DNA from: Avena insularis
Taxonomy: Eukaryota > Streptophyta > Magnoliopsida > Poales > Poaceae
Direction: 5' to 3'
DNA length: 64,000 nucleotides
NCBI GenBank assembly: GCA_023614405.1
Contig: CM042688.1
Location: forward strand, 65,086,253-65,150,252
The first letter of the stretch is position 1, and each line of letters opens with the position of its first letter. The position numbers and the translations under genes were made by a program. Of this stretch, positions 56,535-64,000 are shown in pieces. The notes beneath the pieces are model-generated. The model had not been told where the DNA came from, did not search any database, and was given only the letters and a program-made list of their open reading frames with translations.

Positions 56535-57946
56535 ATGGATAATTCGCTGAGTTTCTTATTTGGTAATGCTACTACCACTGCTAAGGTAGTAGATAAGCCA
56601 CCACCTGCTGAGAATGATGTTTTCAAAATACCTACAAGAATTATTGATCGTGTTATGGATAACTACTATGTTGGGGATGGAACTGTCCATTCTGGTGATC
56701 ATTTACTCTTTATACACGAATTATGTGGGTTGTTCAAGTGTGCAGGAATTACTACAGATCAAGTTAAGAATAAGTTATTCTCATTATCACTAAAAGGAAG
56801 AGCTGAGGAATGGTATAATCTGCTGAAGAATGGTCAAGCTCTGGAATGGGAGGAAATAGTGCCTCTCTTTTATTCAAAATTTTATCCTCCTAGTGAGATT
56901 CATAAAGATCAGAATCAAATATACAACTTTTGGCCTCTTGATGGAGAGAGTACAGCTCAAGCTTGGGGAGATTGAAGTTACTAATGCTCAAATGTCACAT
57001 TCATGAGCTCCCCAACAATATTATTATCAATAACTTTTATGCAAGGCTCCCTCTACATGATAAAGATTTATTGGATGCTTCTTGTGCTGGATCATTCACT
57101 CGCATGGAAGAAGAAGCTAAATGGGATCTTCTGGACCGTATTCAAGATAATGCTGAAGCTTGGGAGAATGACAAAGGTAGAAAGTCAGGTATAATTTATG
57201 ATTATGAATGCATTGAATCTTTTATGGGAACTGATGACTTTCAAAATATTAAAAATACTTATGGTCTAGACTCTCAAGCTATTGCTTCTTATTTTAAGGC
57301 TTTTGCTTCCTATATTGAAGTGCCTAAAAAGAAGTGGAGTAAGTATCATAAACCTTATAAAGATATTGCTAAGAGTGTTCCTGCAAGAAATACTGAAGTT
57401 TATACTGCTAATCATGTTTTACCTGAACCTTATATTGAGAAAATGCCTTTCCCAGTTAAGATAAGGGAACACTCTATGATAGCTAGTATGGTTAATGAAA
57501 GTATGAGTAAAGTTGTTGAACCTGATAAACAAATGGTTGATGAACCTATAATAGCAAATGTGAAAGACTTTGTCACTAAGTATGAAGAAGAGGGACACAC
57601 TATCCTTTGTAAGGATACCTCTAATATTGTTTCTCAAAGTAGTGTTATGAGAGCTAGTATTCCCGTGTTTTCTGTTAGAATAAGTGATCATTGCTATGAT
57701 GGTTCTTGTGATAGCTATATTATTAAGTTTATGCATGATACTGAAAGTTATTATGAGAGAGGGAAAAGTGTTCTTATGCATCTCAATAATATCAAGTTTC
57801 CTCGTTTTATGTTGAAAGTTTTTATGTTGCACTTGTTTTGCCTTCTTATGCAAGTAGCCTCTGGTTTCAACAACTTGTTTGTTTACAAAATCCCCTTGCA
57901 TAGGAAGTGGGTTAGACTTAAATGTGTGTGTGTTTTTGCTTCTTAA
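56535..57946 (+). pseudogene. E3 gag with a single frameshift
   Basis: Starts MDNSLSFLFGNATTT at 56535. The first frame ends just after TAQAWGD (56973-56975). The second opens in the overlapping sequence (GRLKLLMLKCHIHEL) and runs to 57946. The switch lies in a G-run of four where E2 has five, so one G has been lost. Core segments LKGRAEEWYNLL, FYPPSEIHKD, NNFYARLPLHDKDLL and CAGSFTRMEEE mark it as Athila/Tat-type gag. The C-terminal third (EEGHTILCKD, VFSVRISDHCYDG-CDSY) may be the start of a retropepsin cut off at its active site. It then runs into hydrophobic sequence (FMLHLFCLLMQV). No zinc knuckle is evident. Confidence 0.8.
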
Positions 57947-58840
57947 TGCTCTCTTTCACTTCAATTCATATTCCTGAGAGCGTCTTCAAAATTATCATGC
58001 CCATCTTAATGGCTATAAAGAAAGAGCTTTATGGGAGACAACCCAATTTGTTTTTGCTTTCAGTTTGTTTTTTGTTTCTTTGAGTCTTGGAAATTATTAC
58101 TTCGGTAATAACCGCTTCTTATCAGTTTTGTTTGGTTTTTGTGTCAAGATCAACCTCTAATGAGAGAGAAGTAATATTTGGGGAAGTTGTTGTCCCGAAA
58201 CAGATTTTTGTGCTTCACCGTAAAAATTCGTGAGAGATCTCTGTATGTTGGATTGAGCTGTAATTTTTTGTGCTTCTGCCCCAGGTTGTTATTTAACTTT
58301 CTTTAGTTTTGCACTTTTTGATTTGAGTAACAGAAGATTTTCGAAAAAAATGATCTTTAGCTGCTGGTCTGTTTTGACAGATTTTGCCACTCTTGCATTT
58401 GCTTCTTTATTTGATTTCTTTTTTGAATTCTTTTTGGGTTTTCAGAAGGAGTTACTATAGTAGCTTATGTTTTGATGGTTTTCAGTTGAAGTTCGACTCA
58501 AAAGGTTTTACCACTTCACTTATACTAATGTTGCTAATGGGAACTGTGTGAAGTTTTGTGTGAGAGAAATTTCTAGGAAGTGGAGATAATGGTGTAATAA
58601 GGAAGAGAAGGGTTTTGTGAATCAAGTAATAAGTGTATGAAGATGAAGATATTGATGTTATTCAAGCAGTGACTCCGAAAGAATCTACTAGATACCAAAT
58701 TCAGAGACCTGCAGAGTCCGTTTTCAAATAGGTAATAGTTCTGGTAAGAAAAGTTCCGCGAAAATACTATCCAACTATATTTTTGCAGTTTTCAGTCAAT
58801 AAGAAAAGCTACTAAGCGAAAAAGGGACGGAAACGGAGCC
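57947..58840 (+). other. E3 interior downstream of gag, non-coding
   Basis: Parallels E2 23151-23987. No gene supported. Confidence 0.5.
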
Positions 58841-59205
58841 AGGGTGGCTCACACCACCCTGTAGTGTGGGCCCTCCCCTGGCCGCGCCACCAGGTGGTGA
58901 GTCCACCCCGGACTCCGCCTCTGACCCATTTTCACCCAGTACCTTCCTCCTGTTATGAAACTTCGTAATATATAACCCCCCCCCCCCCCCCCGGATCTTC
59001 CGAGGTTCGTATATCGTGTTTTCATTGTGTTTTTGTTTCGATCTGTTTCTGCCAGGTAGAATCCCAGATTTGGAGCCACAATGTCTTCCACTGGATCAGC
59101 CGGGGCAGACTCCTTAGAAGATATCATCAATCCATACATGAGAGGATACCACCACCACCTAAGGAGTAATTCATCATCAGGTTTGGCATCCCCTTGGTTT
59201 GTTCC
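58841..59205 (+). other. Internal promoter-like module and decayed accessory ORF of E3
   Basis: GC-rich imperfect palindrome (58848-58910), then TAATATATAA (58966-58975) and a C-run (58976-58992), then a leader and an ATG at 59081 (MSSTGSAGADSLEDI). The leader and the 3' end (CCACCACCTAAGGAGTAA) match E2's 84-codon ORF, but the middle is deleted and the frame is shifted, so the accessory product is lost here. Confidence 0.45.
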
Positions 59206-59218
59206 AAGCTTGGGGGAG
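59206..59218 (+). other. Internal polypurine-like motif of E3
   Basis: AAGCTTGGGGGAG followed by TGCCGCGGTATCACA. It is nearly identical to the true polypurine tract at 61147-61160. Confidence 0.45.
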
Positions 59219-61146
59219 TGCCGCGGTATCACATCACTATCTTCTATCTTTTTACCTTATTAGTAGAGTCATATCATGAATAGAGGAGTTATTATGTAGT
59301 ATGGTTTGCATTATGGAAGTGTCCCCTCTCTCGTTAGATATGTATCCCTTGGTGTGAGTTGCCGTTATTGAATATTAATGAGAAGTTCTATCATTTACTC
59401 TTTTGCATATCTTATATTAGTTTTCAATTCGTGGTTATATGATTGATCTTGTTGTTAGTATTGGTATCACTTTGGGATCATGGAGTTAATTTAGTTGGTT
59501 TTGGCAAACCTGGCTCGGTCAGTAGCAACACTATTTTTGAGAGTTGAAATAAAAGATAAAAGTACCTTTAAAGAAAAATAATTTCATCATCTTTCTTTCT
59601 TGATTTGCTCATAAGTTTAGTTTTCTCTAATTAAGATCTTTTGTGCTTCCAAGGAAGATTGCATGTTTGTCTTTATCACTTGTATGTTTGTTTGTTTCCT
59701 TCAACTCTTATACTTGCTACCTAGCCTTGCTAGCCAAAAACCTGTACTGAGAGGGTATTCTTCTCGTGCTTCCAACTCCTTTAAACCAAAACCCACGCCA
59801 TTTGTGTCCACCATACCTACCTAGTAGCATTATTGCTATTCCAAGTAAATTCTTGTTTTATTTACCTCCCAAACTAAACTTGTTATTTGAAAATTAGTGA
59901 TTAAAGCTCTCACGAACTTGATGGCACACTTTACTTTCTTGCACTTGATAAACTTGAACCATTGTGCCCATCTATGTTGCGTATATGCTTGCGCTTTGTG
60001 AGTTGTGAATTAGCAGAACCATGTTGTCATGGGGAACGCTTTCAACATTGCACGGGTACTTTGTACCTAGTTGATATCATGTTCTTTTGTCTATGGATGT
60101 CGTCGGTGTGAAATGATAGGGGAGCTTGTAAGTCCATGGAGTTATGCATGTGTGTTAGAGAAACGCCTGGGCCGCTGGTCTAATCCATGCTGACATGGTG
60201 GAAACCTGCATCATAACCATAACGAGTATCTATGAAGCATTCTTCTTATAAAAAAAGAGATATAGATTGAGAAAAAGAAAAGAAAAAAAGAGATATTATG
60301 AAAAGAGGAAAGAGAGAAAAAAGCACCATATTCCCATGGTAAATAAGAAGATTGCTGAGATACTTGTTGTCTGCTTGCCTTGTCATTTTGATATGGGGAT
60401 TCTTCCGTATGATCGGGCAAGGGGTACCCCGTTGGCGGTTCTCAATGATACACATATGCTTACGATGACAAGAACTTACCGGTGACTAAACTTGAGTAAC
60501 ATGAGGAGCGGCCCTCGTATTCAAGGGACACGAGATTCTCAATTTGCAACTTGTCAATGCATATCCTCATATTTGATCACTTTAACCTTAATCACCTAAA
60601 GATGCCTATGATAGGGGCAATGAGAGCTGAAAGCTAGTAAGTATCATAATTTTTGGGAGCTCTTTACGAGACTTGCAATCCCTGCTTCCCTCTGTGAAGG
60701 GCCTTTCTTTTAATCTGTAGTTGAGTCAGTAAACCTATTCCCTTCTATCTCAGCAAGTATTTTGACTTGTTGTGTTTCACTCATTCATATGATTTATTCA
60801 ATCATGTTTCTTATGTTCCTTGTTTTGCACATTGCTCTTATCTTGATGTTTACTACTTTGAAAGCTATCATTGAAACCAGTTATTTGTGAACTCTAGCAA
60901 TTATCAACTATTCTTCGACCAAGAGCTAAGTTTGCCATTACCAATTATGATTCACTTTATGTATCTCTATTGTGTTTCCTTTACCTATTGCAAGTTGAGT
61001 TATATAATAGTGAGTTGTCTTCTATTATGATCTATGTATTTGATGAATGTGATGCTTCTTGTCCGTATTCTTTTATCGACTCTTCACTCCATAAACCCGA
61101 GGCCATGTTTATTGAGCTCAGTTTCGCTTGGGGACAAGCGAAGTCT
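59219..61146 (+). other. E3 interior, non-coding 3' region
   Basis: About 1.9 kb paralleling E2 20674-22607. The segment 60180-60680 is also shared with E1. A/T-run slippage around 60240-60310 creates frame noise. No gene. Confidence 0.5.
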
Positions 61147-61160
61147 AAGCTTGGGGGGAG
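61147..61160 (+). promoter_or_regulatory. E3 polypurine tract
   Basis: AAGCTTGGGGGGAG, one base before the 3' LTR start. Confidence 0.8.
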
Positions 61161-61161
61161 T

Positions 61162-62671
61162 TGATACGTCCATTTTGCATCACTATTCTATGTCTTAATT
61201 CACTATTATTCATTGATATATTTCATATTGAGAGGTGATACTTATGTTATTTCATCTGTTTTTGCATGGTTGATGACTTTTGGAGCATGGACCGCTGCAG
61301 TCAGGATTCTGATGGAAAAGGTGCTGTTTGGAGGCAAAATTCACGAAGATCAGAAAATCCGGGAAAATATACGGAAAATCCTATTTTTTCAGAAGACTAA
61401 GGATGCCAGAAGACGGAGTGGAGATGGGCTATAGGGGGCCCACACCACCCCCTGGCGCGGGCATCCCTAGGCCGCGCCAGGAGGTGGTGTGGCGCCTGGC
61501 CCTCTCGGCTCTCTCCAAGGTATATTATCCTCCCGAAACCCTAAGACTCGGGGAGCAACCACAGAAATATTCCGCCACCTCTACAGGGCGTAAAACACCG
61601 AGAGAGAAAGATCTCTTCGGCAGACAGATTTCTGCCGAGGGAATTCCTTCCCGGAGAGGAGAGATCGTCGCCATCAACACCACCATCAAGCTAGACTTCA
61701 TCGGGATCATTATCATCATCACCACCATCATCATCACCATCAGCACCCTCATCACCATCTCCATATTGCTGTAACAATTGAGTTGAATCTTGCATTAGTT
61801 CATAGGGGAAACTTTCTCGGTGTTGATTACTCTTTGTAGTTGATGCTATTGAGTGAACCATTGAATTATTGTTTATGTTCAGATTGTTATACATCATTAT
61901 TCCATCTCTGATCATGATCCATATGATGTCTTGTGAGTAGTTCGTTTTGTTCTTGAGGACATGGAAAAAGTCATGTTGTTAGTAGTGGAGTTGTGTTGAG
62001 AAAGATTCAATAGTTTGATATTTAAGTTGTGGTGTACTTCTTCTAGTGGTGTCATGTGAACGCCGACTACATGACACTTCACCTATATGGGCCTAGGGGA
62101 ATGCATTGTGTATTTGGCTACTAATCGTAGGGGTTGCCGGAGTGACAGAAACCTGAACCCCCGTTAGGAAACCATTGCACAAGGGACGTAAGGGTCTTAG
62201 AGTTTAAAGTTGTGGTTAGGTCTCTACCTTAATTACTTTCTTGTACTTACGGATGTTTGCAAGGGGTATAATCACAAGTATGTATTGGTCTTGGATGGGG
62301 CGGTACATTAGCACAGGTTCACCCACACAACACTTAGCAAGCTAGAGAAGATTAATCAACTATATGAAGCGAAAGCACTTGACAGTCTTCCCATGTGTCC
62401 TCGAGAACGTTTGGTCATCTTAAGTAATACAACTGGCTTGTCCTTTGCTGCATAAAGGATTGGGCCACTTGCTGCATTTTTTCCTACTGTCTTTTATTTA
62501 CTCGTACTTTGTTTACTTGCTTTATCAAAAAACCCTAAAAATTCGTTTGCTAAGTATTTGCAGAGAATTCCTGATCCATACCACTAGCCAGCACCTTCTG
62601 CTCCTCGTTGGGTTCGACACTCTTACTTATCAAAAATACTGCGATACGCCCCCTATACTTGTGGGTCATCA
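61162..62671 (+). repeat. E3 3' LTR
   Basis: 1510 bp. It carries the most perfect palindrome: arms 61440-61460 and 61472-61492 agree at 20 of 21 positions. TATA-like GGTATATTAT follows at about 61519-61528. ATC microsatellite 61700-61762. Confidence 0.92.
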
Positions 62672-62676
62672 ACGTT

Positions 62677-63491
62677 CTTAGCAATAAGATTGTAACATTA
62701 GTAACAAGTTTGTAAGTTTCATATGAAGCATACTATCACTACTCTTTCTCATGATTGAATCTTTTAAGAGTAGATCATGGACACCTTTATAAACCAAATA
62801 TTCTATGACTTTAACTCTAGTGTGAGACACTAGGGACTCCTCAAGAGTAATGGAATATTGAAAACTAAAGTGCCCAACTTCCATACATTTATCACAAGTA
62901 TCATGATATGAATTACAAAAGGATTTTGCACAACCATCTAGTAGATCATACAAGTTAAACAAATCCATACCATCAGCGGTAGTATCTTCGCTGCGGTGTA
63001 CATTCTCTTCTTCTTTCTTCTGTGAGTATCTTCCGCGACTATCATCTTGTGAGCATCACTAATGCATTATCATAAAATTTATCAATACAATAATAGTATA
63101 TAAGGTATACTATTCCATAGATCTTATCGAGTACTTCATCTTCTCTTTTTATATCACTCATGCGAGCTAGCAACTCACAACAACCGGTAAAAAGTACTCT
63201 CTCATAAACCTCCATATTAGCACAGAATTCGAAATGCTCATTATAAAGTGTTAATCTTATATCAACAGTATACTCACATTGATAATTAAAACGATCTTTG
63301 GATACGCAGTCTTCATAAGTAAAATTGCATGAGGTACATAATATGGATGAATAGCCTTTCAACCAATTCACCCACTCTTCTAATACCTTTTCCCTTGTAA
63401 TATAATATCCAAAAGTTTCCACTTTCTTTTCCTCTATTGCGATCTTCATTTGTTCAAAAATAGCAATCTCGGAAGACATGATTAGTAGCAA
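62677..63491 (-). pseudogene. E4 coding region, N-terminal part
   Basis: Two minus-strand frames. The first (63491-63042) contains MSSEIAIFEQMKIAIEEKK near its start and has many Cys/Tyr residues (ILCTSCNFTYEDC; FTGCCELLARM). The second (from about 63030; MDLFNLYDLLDGCAKSFC at 62968) continues after a frame change with CNSYHDTCDKC, a possible metal-binding cluster, and ends at a TAA next to the E3 insertion. I do not recognise the family. The position just inside the primer site is that of gag. Confidence 0.45.
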
Positions 63492-63636
63492 ATGTTTATA
63501 TAGTTTTTGTTTTATAAATTTTTATGGGTTTTTGGTTTTATAATTTTTTGTTCTTTTCAAATAAGTAAAAGAAGTAAAATAGCAACAGACAGAAATAAAC
63601 TATGTGCGAGTGGGTAGGTAATAACCAACCTCTTTG

Positions 63637-63654
63637 CTCCCGGCAACAGCACCA
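63637..63654 (-). promoter_or_regulatory. E4 primer binding site, tRNA-Asp-like
   Basis: TGGTGCTGTTGCCGGGAG on the minus strand, three bases from the LTR. It matches the tRNA-Asp complement with a few substitutions. Confidence 0.65.
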
Positions 63655-63657
63655 AGT

Positions 63658-64000
63658 TGATGTCTGAGTTCCTGCGATCAACAACAGGGTTATTATAGTA
63701 CTTGTAGCAGCAACAACAGGGTTATTGCAATACTTGTAGAAACAGCAGAAGCTATACAAATGGCAACAACACAACCCTGCAAACACGTTGTCAGTGAGGC
63801 CACATTTGCACCCAAGACGGTGTTTGGAAATAGTCTACACTATAAGTTGCTGGAACAATAGTAAACAGGAGAGATTTAAAGTAACTAGTATCAAAGTAAA
63901 TAACAAAAGTAAACTAAAGCAAGAGAATGTTTATGTAGTGTGGTGTGATGTGATTGAGGGGTTCTCAAGGAGTGTAGGATTCACCACTAGCATGGGAGAA
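63658..64000 (-). repeat. E4 5' LTR, cut by the window end
   Basis: The boundary TGATGTCTGAG is set by the adjacent primer site. It contains a direct repeat CAACAACAGGGTTATT at 63678 and 63712. Confidence 0.6.

Larger units (their letters stand above)
54933..62671 (+). mobile_element. LTR retrotransposon E3, non-autonomous, tRNA-Asp type
   Basis: LTRs 54933-56421 and 61162-62671, perfect target duplication acgtt (54928-54932 and 62672-62676). Interior 4.74 kb with an 18-base tRNA-Asp-like primer site, a gag with one frameshift, a remnant of the internal promoter/ORF module, and a polypurine tract. No polymerase or integrase domain is visible. Same family as E2, inserted into E4. It is the best preserved retrotransposon of the window. 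Confidence 0.92.
50618..64000 (-). mobile_element. LTR retrotransposon E4, partial, tRNA-Asp type, split by E3
   Basis: 3' LTR ending at 51930, interior 51931-54932 and 62672-63636, primer site 63637-63654, 5' LTR from 63658 off the window. The 3' LTR is cut on its left by the CACTA end. The visible 342 bp of the 5' LTR and the left part of the 3' LTR show no convincing overlap, so pairing them as one element rests on orientation, order and E3's clean insertion between them. Confidence 0.65.

Noticed and set aside
63658..64000. Direct pairing of this LTR part with 50618-50960 to measure E4 age
   Set aside because: The two stretches do not align by eye. They probably represent different portions of the LTR, so no comparison is possible inside the window.

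Overview
This is repeat-dense nuclear DNA of a grass, most likely a member of the Triticeae (wheat/barley/rye group). The basis is the large LTR retrotransposons with tRNA-Asp-type and tRNA-iMet-type primer sites, Stowaway MITEs with the CTCCCTCCGT terminus, a CACTA end with a subterminal repeat array, and a MULE carrying a plant gene fragment. Species assignment is inference. I see no intact cellular gene, tRNA, rRNA or CRISPR array. Nearly everything is mobile elements inserted into one another, and the window is best read as a stratigraphy.

Left part (1-31 kb). The substrate is a non-coding unit of about 2.8 kb present as four head-to-tail copies (unit 1 2772-9636, unit 2 16662-27310, unit 3 27311-29215, unit 4 29216-30967). 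Unit 1 was opened by an inverted-repeat element that I call T (2871-7510). T was then hit by a Mutator-like element (2952-7197, 9-bp target duplication) that carries a broken two-exon zf-XS-type gene and about ten copies of a 122-bp satellite. A 7.0-kb retrotransposon, E1 (9637-16661, duplication acgtg), separates units 1 and 2. A 7.8-kb retrotransposon, E2 (19204-27035), sits inside unit 2. Intact paralogous sites in the other units confirm these insertions. A Stowaway MITE (17028-17151) is unique to unit 2. Unit 4 holds a snap-back inverted duplication and two more T copies. A further T pair lies at 220-1308.

Middle part (31-50.6 kb). There is a short hypothetical ORF (31261-31662). It is followed by an intron-rich, decayed gene whose exons resemble the plant Transposase_24 (Ptta/En/Spm) family (32960-37526), with a tandem duplication of one exon-intron block. 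A CACTA-type terminus at 50617 with a subterminal array (49560-50300) suggests that this region is the body of a CACTA element whose left end I could not find. Inside it lies a chromovirus (Gypsy, Tekay/Del-like) fragment in circularly permuted order: integrase end/chromodomain, then one 3.9-kb LTR, then leader ORF, gag, protease, RT and RNase H (38247-47245). It has no LTR ends at its borders. The order suggests integration or repair capture of a one-LTR circle. Its 256-codon leader ORF (43180-43950) is intact although gag-pol is broken.

Right part (50.6-64 kb). E4 is a minus-strand retrotransposon running off the window (3' LTR ending at 51930, 5' LTR starting at 63658). It was interrupted by E3 (54933-62671, duplication acgtt), a same-family relative of E2 in the opposite orientation. 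E1-E4 have tRNA-Asp-like primer sites. E1-E3 have no recognisable RT, RNase H or integrase and look like non-autonomous Athila-like Gypsy derivatives. They share a GC-rich hairpin just upstream of the LTR TATA box and a recurring AAGCTTGGGG polypurine-like motif. E2 and E3 also share an internal promoter-like module that in E2 precedes an intact 84-codon ORF.
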